64,000 bases of DNA. Origin: Palleronia marisminoris (lineage in GTDB: Bacteria; Pseudomonadota; Alphaproteobacteria; Rhodobacterales; Rhodobacteraceae). A program made the position numbers and the translations under genes. The notes under the pieces were generated by a model that did not search any database, was not told the origin of the DNA, and saw only the letters and a list, made by a program, of their open reading frames with translations. The stretch lies in NCBI RefSeq assembly GCF_900172315.1, contig NZ_FWFV01000001.1, positions 248,001 through 312,000 of the forward strand, read 5' to 3'. Below are positions 1 to 9,877 of the stretch, piece by piece. Each line of letters opens with the position of its first letter. Within the stretch, counting starts at the first letter, position 1.

Positions 1-799
1 GCATTTTGCTCCGCCGGCCTACAAGGATTCCGACCTGTCCGCGTATCAGGCGGCCTATGACGACGACCCCGTCTTCCGCGCCTGGGTGGACACCAACGTC
101 GAGCTGCACAAGCGCGACGACCACGGGATCGTGTCGATCTCGCTGAAGAAGCCGGGCGCGACGCCGGGCGACGCCACGGCGCACCAGATGGAGGTCATGG
201 CAAACCTTGCCGAGACCTACGCCTATGACGAGCTGCGCATCAGCCATGAGCAGAACGTCATCCTGCCCCACGTGAACCGCGCCGACCTGCCCGCGATCCA
301 CGCGGCGCTGAAGGAGGCCGACCTCGCCGCCGCAAATATCGGACTGGTCAGCGACATCATCGCCTGCCCCGGAATGGATTACTGCGCGCTGGCCACGGCC
401 CGCTCGATCCCCGTCGCGCAGGAGATCGCGACCCGCTTCGAAGAGCTGAAGCTCGCCCACGAGATCGGGCCGATGAAGATCAAGATCTCGGGCTGCATCA
501 ACGCCTGCGGCCACCACCATGTGGGCCATATCGGGATTCTCGGCCTCGACCGGGCGGGCGTCGAGAACTACCAGATCACGCTCGGCGGCGACGGCTCCGA
601 GGACGCGGCCATCGGCACGCGCACCGGCCCGGGCTTCGCCTATGACGAGATCGTCCCGGCGATCGAGCGCATCATGCTGAAGTATCTCGACCTGCGCGAA
701 GACGAGGGCGAGACTTTCCTGCAGGCCTATCGCCGGGTCGGCATGGAGCCGTTCAAGGAAGCGCTCTACCCCGAGAAGGCCAAGCAAAATGCGGCGTGA
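1..799 (+). CDS. cysI: Nitrite/sulfite reductase hemoprotein, C-terminal part (5' end outside window)
   Basis: The reading frame is open from the first base, so the N-terminus lies upstream. The visible 265 or so residues carry the siroheme/4Fe-4S cysteine pairs of this family: CPGMDYC (C-x5-C, bases 365-385) and CINAC (C-x3-C, bases 494-508), followed by the HHHVGHIGI stretch. The enzyme reduces sulfite to sulfide (or nitrite to ammonia) with six electrons. The four following genes for APS reduction and electron supply favour sulfite as substrate. The 3' end overlaps cysH by 11 bases, which indicates translational coupling. Nitrite reductase cannot be excluded from this fragment alone. Confidence 0.88.
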   Translation, partial: HFAPPAYKDSDLSAYQAAYDDDPVFRAWVDTNVELHKRDDHGIVSISLKKPGATPGDATAHQMEVMANLAETYAYDELRISHEQNVILPHVNRADLPAIHAALKEADLAAANIGLVSDIIACPGMDYCALATARSIPVAQEIATRFEELKLAHEIGPMKIKISGCINACGHHHVGHIGILGLDRAGVENYQITLGGDGSEDAAIGTRTGPGFAYDEIVPAIERIMLKYLDLREDEGETFLQAYRRVGMEPFKEALYPEKAKQNAA

Positions 800-1541
800 G
801 GCGTTCGACATTCCGGTCGCAAGCCGCGTCGCGGAACTGAACAAACGATACGCGCACCATGCCGCGATCGATGTTCTGCGACACGCGCTGAAGGACCGGG
901 ACGTCGGGAAGGTGGCGATGGTCTCGTCCTTCGGGGCCGAGTCCGTAGCCCTTCTGCACCTCGTGGCGGTCGTGAACCCGAACACGCCGGTCCTGTTCCT
1001 CGACACCGAGATGCTGTTCCGCGAGACGCTGGACTACCAGCACACCGTGGCGAAGAAGCTCGGCCTCACCGATGTGCGCGTCCTGCACCCCGATCTGGAC
1101 GATGTCGCGCGGCTGGACCCCGACGGGCAGCTCAACGTCACCGACCCGGACACCTGCTGCAACTTCCGCAAGACGGTGCCCCTCGCCCGCGCTCTCGGCG
1201 GGTTCGACGCCTGGATCACGGGGCGGAAGAAATACCAAGGCGGTGCGCGCACGGAGCTCGACTTCTTCGAGGAAGAGGCCGGGACCGGCCGCATCAAGAT
1301 CAATCCGCTGGTCCACTGGCAGCGCGACGATACGCGCGACTACATGGACAACAACAAGCTGCCCAAGCACCCGTTGGTCAGCCAGGGATACCCCTCGATC
1401 GGGTGCGCACCTTGCACCTCGAAGGTGAACCCCGGCGAGGACGAGCGCGCCGGCCGGTGGCGCGGGCAGGACAAGGAAGAATGCGGCATCCATTTCGTCG
1501 ACGGCAAGATGGTCCGCATCAAGAAGGAGGACGCGGCATGA
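789..1541 (+). CDS. cysH: Adenylyl-sulfate (APS/PAPS) reductase
   Basis: This 250-residue cytoplasmic enzyme reduces activated sulfate to sulfite. The PP-loop region SSFGAESV lies near residue 46. Cysteines at 123-124 (TCCNF) and at 206 and 209 (CAPC) form the CC...CxxC set that binds a 4Fe-4S cluster, which in known enzymes marks the bacterial APS-type reductase rather than the cluster-free PAPS type. C232 in ECGIH matches the catalytic cysteine that forms the thiosulfonate intermediate. The start overlaps cysI and the stop overlaps the next start (ATGA), so the genes are one operon. Substrate preference for APS is inferred from the cysteines. Confidence 0.93.
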   Translation: MRREAFDIPVASRVAELNKRYAHHAAIDVLRHALKDRDVGKVAMVSSFGAESVALLHLVAVVNPNTPVLFLDTEMLFRETLDYQHTVAKKLGLTDVRVLHPDLDDVARLDPDGQLNVTDPDTCCNFRKTVPLARALGGFDAWITGRKKYQGGARTELDFFEEEAGTGRIKINPLVHWQRDDTRDYMDNNKLPKHPLVSQGYPSIGCAPCTSKVNPGEDERAGRWRGQDKEECGIHFVDGKMVRIKKEDAA

Positions 1542-1957
1542 GCGTCATCGTCACCGACGAAGGTTTCCGCGACGACGACTGGCAGGCGGGCTATACCGCG
1601 CTGCAGGACCACCCCAGCGACGAGGCCGGCCGCGGCCTGGCGCTGGACGTGACGTCCGATACCGACCCGACGCAGCTCGAGGGCAAGCTGGGCGGCGTGG
1701 CGATGATCCGCGTCGATTTCCCCAGCTTCTCGGACGGGCGCGGCTTCACGATCGCCCGTCAGCTGCGCCGCCAGGGCTATGACGGCCGCCTGCGCGCCAA
1801 GGGGCATCTCATCGCCGACCAGTACGCGATGGCCCGCCGGTCGGGGTTCGATGAAGTCGAGATCAGCGAAGACCTCGCCGCCCGCCAGCCCGAAGACCAG
1901 TGGCAGCGCCGCGCCGCATGGCAGGCCCACGACTACCAGAGCCGTCTGCGCGGCTGA
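1538..1957 (+). CDS. DUF934 family protein of the sulfur-assimilation operon
   Basis: A 139-residue soluble protein. The start was placed at the ATG that overlaps the cysH stop (ATGA), because the sequence from MSVIVTDEGF onward matches the DUF934 family while the upstream extension in this frame lies inside cysH. Recognisable family features are the central FPSFSDGRGFTIARQLR block and GHLIADQY. DUF934 genes are regularly found between cysH and a ferredoxin reductase in alphaproteobacteria. No biochemical role is established to my knowledge. A part in assembling or feeding electrons to the sulfite reductase is an inference from position only. Confidence 0.88.
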   Translation: MSVIVTDEGFRDDDWQAGYTALQDHPSDEAGRGLALDVTSDTDPTQLEGKLGGVAMIRVDFPSFSDGRGFTIARQLRRQGYDGRLRAKGHLIADQYAMARRSGFDEVEISEDLAARQPEDQWQRRAAWQAHDYQSRLRG

Positions 1958-2021
1958 ACGCCGCCTTTCGCCGCCAGATATCCCCCTGTAAGAGAGGGCC
2001 GGACCCGTCCGGCAAGAGCAC

Positions 2022-2840
2022 ATGAACGACATGACCACCGCCACCGCCGCCAAACCCAAGGCACTTCCCGATGCGCAGACCGTCCTGTCGGTGAAGCACT
2101 GGACCGACCAGCTGTTTTCGTTCCGCGTCAGCCGTCCCGCATCGCTGCGGTTCCGGTCGGGCGAGTTCGTGATGATCGGGCTGCTGAAAGAGGACGGAAA
2201 GCCGCTCCTGCGCGCCTATTCCATCGCCTCGCCCGCCTGGGACGACGAGCTCGAGTTCTATTCGATCAAGGTCGAGGACGGCCCCCTGACCTCGCGCCTC
2301 CAGCATATCGAGCCGGGCGACCAGATCATCCTGCGCCCCAAGCCCGTCGGCACGCTGGTCCATGACGCGCTGCTGCCCGGCAAACGGCTGTGGTTCTTCT
2401 CGACCGGCACCGGGATCGCCCCCTTCGCGAGCCTGATCCGCGAGCCGCAGACCTACGAGGATTACGACCAGGTCATCCTGACCCACACCTGCCGCGACGT
2501 GGCCGACCTGGAATACGGCCGGCAGCTGGTCGAAGAGGTCAAGTCGGACGAGATGCTGCGAGAGCTGACCGAAGGCGGGGTGGACAAGCTGGTCTACTAT
2601 CCGACCACGACGCGCGAGCAGTCGCCCAAGATGGGCCGGATCACCGACCTGCTGAAGTCCGGAGACCTGTTCGACGATCTTGGCATCGAGGGCATGTCGC
2701 CCGATACCGACCGCGCCATGGTCTGTGGATCGCTGGGTCTGAACAACGACATCAAGGAGATCCTCGAAGGCTACGGCCTGCGAGAGGGCGCCAACAGCGA
2801 GCCTGCGGAATACGTGGTCGAAAAGGCCTTCGTCGGCTGA
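2022..2840 (+). CDS. fpr: Ferredoxin--NADP(+) reductase
   Basis: A 272-residue flavoprotein of the bacterial FNR type. It has an N-terminal FAD domain with RAYSIAS (FAD-binding RxYS motif), a NADP domain starting at STGTGIAPFAS, the CGS motif (VCGSLGLN) and a C-terminal EKAFVG tail typical of bacterial Fpr. It transfers electrons between NADPH and ferredoxin or flavodoxin. As the last gene of the sulfur operon it probably supplies reductant to sulfite reductase. It is separated from DUF934 by 64 bases and followed by a hairpin terminator. Confidence 0.93.
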   Translation: MNDMTTATAAKPKALPDAQTVLSVKHWTDQLFSFRVSRPASLRFRSGEFVMIGLLKEDGKPLLRAYSIASPAWDDELEFYSIKVEDGPLTSRLQHIEPGDQIILRPKPVGTLVHDALLPGKRLWFFSTGTGIAPFASLIREPQTYEDYDQVILTHTCRDVADLEYGRQLVEEVKSDEMLRELTEGGVDKLVYYPTTTREQSPKMGRITDLLKSGDLFDDLGIEGMSPDTDRAMVCGSLGLNNDIKEILEGYGLREGANSEPAEYVVEKAFVG

Positions 2841-2903
2841 AAATGACGCGGGCGGCAGGTTCCCGTATGACCCGCCGCCCGCAACTCATCCCCGTGCGAA
2901 ATG

Positions 2904-2933
2904 GCCGGTCCTCCTTGGGAAGACCGGCATTTT
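2904..2933 (+). terminator. Rho-independent terminator after fpr
   Basis: A 7-bp stem (GCCGGTC at 2904-2910 with GACCGGC at 2922-2928) is followed by ATTTTG. The hairpin lies between two converging genes, fpr and the lipoprotein gene, and could end transcription from both sides. A second GC-rich inverted repeat lies just upstream around 2850-2884. Confidence 0.7.
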
Positions 2934-2937
2934 GCAA

Positions 2938-3681
2938 TCACTCGGTGGTAGCAGCCGGCTGGCCCCCCGCGTCGGCCTGGATGCCGAGCGCGATCTCCAG
3001 GCGGGAGATGAGCGCGTTGACAGCCGCTTCATCCGACGTGTCCACCTGCTCGACCGCCTGGGTCAGCGCTTCGCGGGTGTTGTCGTCGATATCCGCCGTT
3101 TCAAGGTAGGTGACGACCTCATCGGGCTGGAAATTCTCGGTCGTGAGAAGGTCCTCGATGTCCTGGTCGCTGCCGCCCGCGTCGCTGCCGCCCGCGGCGC
3201 CGGCGGTGCTTTCGACCTCGGCCGCGGTCGCTTCGACTTCGGCCGCACTGGCGTCAGAGCTTGCCGTAGCTTCGGCATCGACTTCCGCCGCCTGCGCATC
3301 GACTTCGGCCGCAGTCTCGGCGTCCGGCTGCTCGGGCATGTCAGTCTCGATCGGTGCCGTGGCGTTCTCCTCGACCTCGGCCGCCGTGTCGCCGGTGGCG
3401 CCTTCCGCAGCGGTCTCGCCCTCTTCCACGACGACCGTGTCGGTTTCGGCTTCGACGAGCTCGCTCTCGGCTTCGGAAACCTCGCCTTCGGCCTCGACCG
3501 CCTCGGGCTCGGCTTCGGTCTCCACCACCTCGGTATCGGCCGGCTCCATGTCGACCTCGTTGCCAGCCTCTTCGGTGGTGACCTCTTCCTCGGTCGTGAC
3601 CTCGGCTTCCTCTTCCTGGCAGGCCGCCAGCGTCATGCCAGCTGCGACCAGAGCGGCGAGGGATGTCATGCGCGTGATCAT
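2938..3681 (-). CDS. Acidic, Ala/Glu/Thr-rich lipoprotein of unknown function
   Basis: A 247-residue protein. The start gives a short type II signal peptide ending in the lipobox LAAC (Cys21), so it should be lipid-anchored. The mature part to about residue 165 is low-complexity and strongly acidic, built from short imperfect Glu-Ala-Glu and Val-Glu-Ala units. The last 75 residues or so look like a small helical domain (DIEDLLTTENFQPDEVVTYL and ALTQAVEQVDTSDEAAVNAL). No family is recognised. The low-complexity part resembles the middle of the OmpA-like protein at 6522-8618. Function is unknown. Confidence 0.8.
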   Translation of the reverse strand: MITRMTSLAALVAAGMTLAACQEEEAEVTTEEEVTTEEAGNEVDMEPADTEVVETEAEPEAVEAEGEVSEAESELVEAETDTVVVEEGETAAEGATGDTAAEVEENATAPIETDMPEQPDAETAAEVDAQAAEVDAEATASSDASAAEVEATAAEVESTAGAAGGSDAGGSDQDIEDLLTTENFQPDEVVTYLETADIDDNTREALTQAVEQVDTSDEAAVNALISRLEIALGIQADAGGQPAATTE

Positions 3682-3762
3682 TGAATTCTCCTATATCACT
3701 GCCGCCGCTTCCACGGCTTTCACGCTCCAACGCCCGACAGCGCGGAGGGGTCCGTAAGCGCC

Positions 3763-3791
3763 TTGAAACAAGGGCCGGCCCCCGCTAATTT
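3763..3791 (+). promoter_or_regulatory. Possible sigma-70 promoter of infC
   Basis: TTGAAA (3763-3768) and TAATTT (3786-3791) are separated by 17 bases, 36 bases before the infC start. The -35 element is good and the -10 element is poor. This is the best candidate in the space between the divergent lipoprotein gene and infC. Confidence 0.35.
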
Positions 3792-3827
3792 GTTGCCACA
3801 GCATTTGTCTAGAGAGAGGACACCCCC

Positions 3828-4370
3828 ATCGCCCGCAGACCCCACAATGCGCCCCCCACGCGCGACACCGGCCCACGCGTCAACGGACGGATCCGGTCCA
3901 ACGAGATCCGCCTGATCGGAGCCGACGGCGAGAATGTAGGCGTTGTGACGCCCGAACACGGGATGGAACTGGCCGAGGCCGCCGGGCTGGACCTGGTCGA
4001 GATCTCGCCGAACGCCTCCCCCCCCGTCTGCAAGATCATGGACTTCGGCAAGTTCAAGTACGAACAGCAGAAGCGGGAATCCGAAGCGCGCAAGAAGCAG
4101 AAGACGATCGAGGTGAAGGAGGTGAAGTTCCGCCCCAACACCGATCAGCACGACTACGACGTCAAGATGCGCAACGTCTTCAAGTTTCTCGAGAACGGCG
4201 ACAAGGTGAAGGTCACGCTGCGGTTCCGCGGCCGCGAGATGGCGCACCAGAACCTCGGCCGCGAGTTGCTCGAGCGGGTGGCCGAGGACACCAAGGAAGT
4301 CGGCAAGGTCGAGAACTTCCCGAAGATGGAAGGCCGCCAGATGGTGATGATGATCGGCCCCAGCCGCTAA
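3828..4370 (+). CDS. infC: Translation initiation factor IF-3 (AUC start)
   Basis: IF-3 binds the 30S subunit, keeps it apart from 50S and checks the initiator codon. The protein is 180 residues when begun at ATC 3828-3830. This start gives the conserved N-terminus (M/I)ARRPHNAPP, then [13 protein letters not shown], and sits 7 bases after a purine-rich Shine-Dalgarno (AGAGAGAGGA, 3811-3820). The first ATG in frame (3945) would remove about 39 conserved residues. A rare start codon on infC is a known autoregulatory device, because IF-3 itself rejects non-AUG starts. The C-terminal domain follows the [10 protein letters not shown] linker. The gene is single, with its own terminator. Confidence 0.95.
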   Translation: MARRPHNAPPTRDTGPRVNGRIRSNEIRLIGADGENVGVVTPEHGMELAEAAGLDLVEISPNASPPVCKIMDFGKFKYEQQKRESEARKKQKTIEVKEVKFRPNTDQHDYDVKMRNVFKFLENGDKVKVTLRFRGREMAHQNLGRELLERVAEDTKEVGKVENFPKMEGRQMVMMIGPSR

Positions 4371-4397
4371 TTCGGCAAGCCTGTCGATGCGATCCGC

Positions 4398-4426
4398 GCC
4401 CGGTCCCGTTGCGGCCGGGCGTTTTC
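4398..4426 (+). terminator. Rho-independent terminator of infC
   Basis: A GC-rich stem (GCCCGG at 4398-4403 with CCGGGC at 4415-4420) is followed by GTTTTC, 28 bases after the infC stop. Confidence 0.75.
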
Positions 4427-4442
4427 ATTTGGGTCGCCGTCC

Positions 4443-5428
4443 TCAGCCCGCACGTGGATGCGGGCGGGACGGGCTTTCCTTCAGCAATCCGCCCACGCCC
4501 ATTGCCGCGATCTCGTCCCCCGATGGTTCGAGCCCGCAGCAGATCCGCTCGAGCACCCAATCCGCACCATTTAGCGCCGGGGACCGCGCGCAGCCCGGCA
4601 GGCCGATCACGGGGCGCGCACCGATGCTGCCGTAGAACAGCAGGTTCCCCGGATCGACCGGCATCCCGAACCGCACCACCTGCCCGCCTGCCGCAACGAG
4701 ACCCTCGGGCCCCACATCCCCTATGTCGGACGTGGCCGACGCGGTAAGCACCAGCGCAAGATCGCTTTTGACTGCGCGGAGGGCCGCAGCGATCGACGCT
4801 GCATCGTGGGCGACGACCCTCACGTCGGCGAGCCGCATTCCCAGCCTGTCCAGCCGCGTGGCCACCGCCGCTTCGCCCTTGCCCGGACCGCTGCCCATGT
4901 CGGTGACGATCAGCGTCGCATCACGCAGCACCACCGGCGCGACGCTCAGCGCATTGCGGGCGACCCGCGCGCCCTTTTCGACCGAGAGTTCGGGCACCGC
5001 GTATGAGATGATCTTGACCGTCGCCACCATCGTGCCGGCCTCGACCCGCGCAAAGGGCGGCAGGGTCGCGACCGTCACCATCGGGTCGATCAGGTTCAAC
5101 CGGTGGAGCGCCGCCGCATCCATCCGCACCACCCCAGGGCCGGTGGCATAGACGTTCACCCGCCCCGTCGCGGCCTCGGTCAGACGCAGCCCGGCGGCTG
5201 CCGGATCGGGAACCAGCGCCGCGGCAATGCGCGCGGCCGCGGCATCCTCGGTCAGATCCTGTGGACCGGGACGCGCCACCACCACGGCGTGGATGCCCGC
5301 CGCCTCCAGTCGCGCCAATTCGTCGGCGCCGAGCACGTGGCCCTTGCGGATGCGGCCGTCCTTGACCCGGTGGGAATGTGCAAGGATCGCGCCCAAGGCA
5401 TCGCGCACGCGGACTTCGCCGAACTCCA

Positions 5429-5429
<1 letters not shown>
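4443..5429 (-). CDS. Molybdopterin-binding (MoCF-type) protein
   Basis: A 328-residue protein whose second half (about 170-310) is a MogA/MoeA-type molybdopterin-binding fold: LIVTDMGSGPGKGE, VLTASATSDIGD and the VIGLPGCARSPALNG segment, which matches the P-G-x-x-S/N-P loop of that family. The first 160 residues resemble the accessory N-terminus of proteins paired with XdhC. Its start overlaps the stop of the XdhC-like gene by one base (TGATG), so the two are translated together. In related genomes such pairs serve maturation of molybdenum hydroxylases. No hydroxylase gene is in this window, so the client is unknown. Confidence 0.82.
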
Positions 5430-6406
<977 letters not shown>

Positions 6407-6469
6407 GAATGCCTCCAGCTCGGCGTCTCAACCTAGGCCGCGGCCACCGCAGTTGCACCCGGGCAACGA

Positions 6470-6499
6470 GAAAGGCCGGCGCGGTTTACCGCGCCGGCC
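6470..6499 (-). terminator. Terminator of the OmpA-like gene
   Basis: A nearly perfect inverted repeat at 6474-6499 (GGCCGGCGCGG ... CCGCGCCGGCC, 4-base loop) is followed on the minus strand by TTTCTC, 23 bases after the stop of the gene that ends at 6522. Confidence 0.75.
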
Positions 6500-6521
6500 C
6501 CGTGTTCGCGATCCAGACGGA

Positions 6522-8618
6522 TCAGTTCGCGGCGGCAACCTGCAGAAGCGGCGTGATGTTGCGCACGCTGGCCCGCCGGTTCGCGCGTTCGGCGTCCTGC
6601 GTCTGGCGCTTCAGGAAGCGCTCGCCATAGCCCTGCACCACGAGGTTCGACGTCGGCACGTCGAAATATTCGCCGAGCGCCAGGGCGACCGATTCCGCGC
6701 GCCGGTCCGACAGCGCGAGATTGTAGGCAGCATTGCCCACGGCGTCCGTGTGCCCCTCGACCAGGAAGATCGCCCGCGGATTGTCCGCGATCGTCTCGCG
6801 GATGTAGGTTCCCAGTTCACGCAGCGCTTCGGCCTGCTCGGGCCGGATCGCGGCCGAGCCGGTGTCGAAGGTGATCGCCTCGAGATCGACAGCCGGAACC
6901 TGCTGGCGCACCTCGGAGATGTTGCGCACCTGGCTGAGCGAGTAGGCCCGGTCGATATTCCTGTCGACGGCAAGGGCCTGGCGCAGAGCCGCCTCGTCGT
7001 TCAGATCGACCGTGCTCGACTGCAGGGCACTTTGGCGCAACTGGCTGACGTCCACCGGCTGGATGTTCTGGTTCAGGTCGTCGATCAGCGTGATCCGCTG
7101 GCCATCCGGCGTAACCCGGACGCGGCGCACGACGCGAAGATCGGCGTCGCGGATCGTCACGACCTGGCTACCGTCGTCGTAGCTGATCGTGGTGCGGGTC
7201 GAACCGTCGTCGAAGGTTTCGGTCTGCACCTCGGCGCCGGGCTGGCGCAGCAGGGCGTTGTCGTCCTTGATCAGCTGGTAGCCGCCGTCCTGACCCGACA
7301 CGACGACACGGTCGTTCGACGACGCGACGACGCGGCGATTGTTCAGGATCGCGCCCACGGCGAGGGCACCCGCGCCGACCAGCAGCGCCTTCTCGAGGTT
7401 GGAAAGCCCGTCATCGTCGTCATCATCGGCTTCGGACCGATCCGTCTGCGCCTGAGCCTGGGTCTGCTGGCTCGCATCACGCGAGATGGCGGAGTCGAAG
7501 TCCTCGTTGCTCGTCCGGGCCTCTTCTGCGGTCACCGTGTCGCTGGTGCTTTCGACGACCTGAGCATCTTCGGCGGCCGCGGCGGCGACCGGAGCAGTGC
7601 CGGCCAGAGCTTCGGCTTCGGCATCGGTCTGAGCGGTCGCACCGGTTTCGCCCTGGGCCTCAGTCTCGGCGCCGGTCGTTTCGGACCCATCTGCTGGGGC
7701 CTCTGCCGCGGTCGACGTCGCGTCGCCCTCCGTCGTGGCGTCGGCCTCGCCTTCGGTCATTTCGGCGTCGGTCATCGCCTCGGCTTCGTCTGCGGTCGCT
7801 TCGCTGTCGGCGGTCGCCTCGGCTTCGGCTTCGGCGTCAGCTTCGGCTCCTGCATCCACCTCAGCTTCGGCGTCGGCTCCGGCTCCGGCTCCGGCTTCAG
7901 CCGACAGCCCTTGGCGGAGTTCATCCTCGGAGGGAAGATCGCCTGCCGTATCGCCCTCGGACGTTTCGGTGGGGGGCGCAGCATCGGCCTCGGCGTCGGT
8001 CGCGGTTTCAGCTTCTGTCTCTGTCTCGGGCGCGGAACTTGCGCTAGCGTCCGGTGCGTCGTTCGCAAGACCTTCCTGGAGTTCGCTTTCCGAGGGCATC
8101 TCCTCGTCCACAACCGGCTCCGAAGGCAGTTCCTCTTCCACAGCCGATTCCGGAGAATCCTGGGCTTGGGGCGCTTCTGGCTCGGCGTCTGCCGGCATCT
8201 CGGTCACAGGCTCGTCCTCAACCGGAGCGGTGGTCTCGGGCTCGGCCGGAGCTTCGGGCGCTGCGCTCTCATCGGGGGCGTCCATCGCTTCGGACGGCTC
8301 GGACGCGGTCGCCTCCGCTTCGACATCGGTATCAGCAGAGGCCTCAGCCTCGGCAGGCGCCGCCGGAGTCTCAGGTGCAGCCTCGCCCGAGGCTTCTGCT
8401 GCGATACCGGCCTCGATGTCCTCGGGGGTTACGCCCTGACTCGTTGCATCGTCGGTCGCTGCTCGGCACTCGTCCGAGCCCGTATCAAGCGCGCAGGCTT
8501 CCACGGCCCGGTCGAGCGCCTGGCGCCCGTCGGCCTCGGCCTGCGCCAGAGCGGGCAGCGGCACCGCCAAGTTGACGCTGGCGAGCAGCGCCGTCGTGGC
8601 TTTCAAAGTTCGTTTCAT
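6522..8618 (-). CDS. OmpA-family outer-membrane protein with a long acidic low-complexity region
   Basis: A 698-residue exported protein. The start at 8618 gives a clear signal peptide (MKRTLKATTALLASVNL ... ALAQA). The longer open frame upstream would put 37 non-signal residues in front. About residues 80-390 are low-complexity Ala/Glu/Asp/Thr, with blocks such as EAEAEAT and repeated ETETEAE. Then come a short hydrophobic segment (ALLVGAGALAVGAIL), a domain with repeated TTISYDDGSQ-like strands, and a C-terminal OmpA/MotB peptidoglycan-binding domain (ITFDTGSAAI, EGHTDAVGN, LSDRRAESV, VQGYGERF). It probably tethers the envelope to peptidoglycan. The low-complexity part is unstable in length by nature and may vary between strains. 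Confidence 0.87.
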   Translation of the reverse strand: MKRTLKATTALLASVNLAVPLPALAQAEADGRQALDRAVEACALDTGSDECRAATDDATSQGVTPEDIEAGIAAEASGEAAPETPAAPAEAEASADTDVEAEATASEPSEAMDAPDESAAPEAPAEPETTAPVEDEPVTEMPADAEPEAPQAQDSPESAVEEELPSEPVVDEEMPSESELQEGLANDAPDASASSAPETETEAETATDAEADAAPPTETSEGDTAGDLPSEDELRQGLSAEAGAGAGADAEAEVDAGAEADAEAEAEATADSEATADEAEAMTDAEMTEGEADATTEGDATSTAAEAPADGSETTGAETEAQGETGATAQTDAEAEALAGTAPVAAAAAEDAQVVESTSDTVTAEEARTSNEDFDSAISRDASQQTQAQAQTDRSEADDDDDDGLSNLEKALLVGAGALAVGAILNNRRVVASSNDRVVVSGQDGGYQLIKDDNALLRQPGAEVQTETFDDGSTRTTISYDDGSQVVTIRDADLRVVRRVRVTPDGQRITLIDDLNQNIQPVDVSQLRQSALQSSTVDLNDEAALRQALAVDRNIDRAYSLSQVRNISEVRQQVPAVDLEAITFDTGSAAIRPEQAEALRELGTYIRETIADNPRAIFLVEGHTDAVGNAAYNLALSDRRAESVALALGEYFDVPTSNLVVQGYGERFLKRQTQDAERANRRASVRNITPLLQVAAAN

Positions 8619-8765
8619 CCCTGGGTTCCTCCGAAACAATGTGGGTGGAGAACAAGTGGATGCGCCCGGCGTTCCCAACACCCCCCTGTTATCGCATATC
8701 AACGGGCGGAAAGGCGCTAGCAGCCGCATTTGCCACGAGCTCGTGGCATGACCGGCCGCATGCGT

Positions 8766-9731
8766 TCAGGGGGCCAGAAACGTCACTCCGGGCATCGACG
8801 CGATGCGCCCAAGATCCTCTTCGTAGCGACGGGTCAGCGTGTCGATCGCAGCGTCCGAAAGTCCCGAGGGCGTCAGCGGCTCCTCGATCTCGGCCGGCCG
8901 GGCGGTCCGGTCGAGGAAGATCTCGAGCACGCGCGCGGCCTGTCGGTCGTCCCTGGGCGGCATTTGCGCGACGTAGGCATCGAAGGCGGCACACCCTTCG
9001 TCCGTCAAGATCGAGCGAGCGACGTCGAACCGGCCGGTCATCGCGTGATCCGGCGCGACCCCGGCCGCCGCGCGGAGCACATCGCCCCAGACGAGGGGCG
9101 TATCCTCGTTGGCCCAGACGGTGATCGGTACGTCCGGCGTCGCGTCGCGTATCCGGGCGATCATATCGGACCAGCGAAAGCGGGACATGTCGATCCGCTC
9201 CGCGAAGTCATCGAAGCTGCCGCCGTCATCCACCCGCCGGTAAAGGTCGGCCAGGAACGTCACCGGGTTCTTCACGGCGCAGAGGAACTCGATCCTGTTG
9301 TCGGGAAAGAGGTTATGCAAATCCAGCGCCTTGCGCCCCGCCTGCGGATAGAGCGTGCCGTCGGCGCAGATCCGGTCAGGCGCACCGAGGAAGCTGTCGT
9401 AGCTCAGCACCAACCGTTCGACCCGCGTTGTGCCGATCAGGCGGCGGAACAGCTCTTCCTGATCGGCCAGCCCGGCACGCGCGCCCTTCAGGCGCTGGGT
9501 GGTGAACTCGCGCAGGATCGAGGTGAAGAACCGCCGACGCGGCACGGCGATGTTCATCCCTTCAAGCATCCCCTTGTCCCGCCTGAGCGACCAGATCAGC
9601 TTCTCGTCATCCGTGCAGTGCACGCCCAGGTGCAGGACGATCCCGGTGTCGGGGTCACTGTAGCGCCGGGCGCCGACTGCCGCGGGCGGATCTTGGTGGG
9701 CCACGGGGATGCTCCCTTCGCTGGGGTTCAT
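8766..9731 (-). CDS. Hypothetical protein next to a glycan cluster (sulfotransferase-like?)
   Basis: A 321-residue soluble protein. The start at 9731 is chosen because the 26 residues before it are very basic and poorly coding. No catalytic motif is certain. The central part (DLHNLFPDNRIEFLCAVKNPVTFLADLYRR) resembles the second conserved region of sulfotransferase-fold proteins (R-x-P or N-P before a trafficking helix), but no PAPS-binding GxxKxGT loop is seen. It is read divergently from the hydrolase-like gene at 9878. The surroundings suggest a role in surface glycan modification, which is inference. Confidence 0.7.
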   Translation of the reverse strand: MNPSEGSIPVAHQDPPAAVGARRYSDPDTGIVLHLGVHCTDDEKLIWSLRRDKGMLEGMNIAVPRRRFFTSILREFTTQRLKGARAGLADQEELFRRLIGTTRVERLVLSYDSFLGAPDRICADGTLYPQAGRKALDLHNLFPDNRIEFLCAVKNPVTFLADLYRRVDDGGSFDDFAERIDMSRFRWSDMIARIRDATPDVPITVWANEDTPLVWGDVLRAAAGVAPDHAMTGRFDVARSILTDEGCAAFDAYVAQMPPRDDRQAARVLEIFLDRTARPAEIEEPLTPSGLSDAAIDTLTRRYEEDLGRIASMPGVTFLAP

Positions 9732-9877
9732 AGGGTATCCGCGCGCACGGCCCGCAACAACACGACCGGTGAAATTCCGGTGGTCACGGTTAATCCTTCG
9801 CCATGGCATCCCGCTTCCTTAATCTCGACACGGGATCTACGTAGTCACAGCCGAACAGGTGACGGGTGGAGCGCTGG

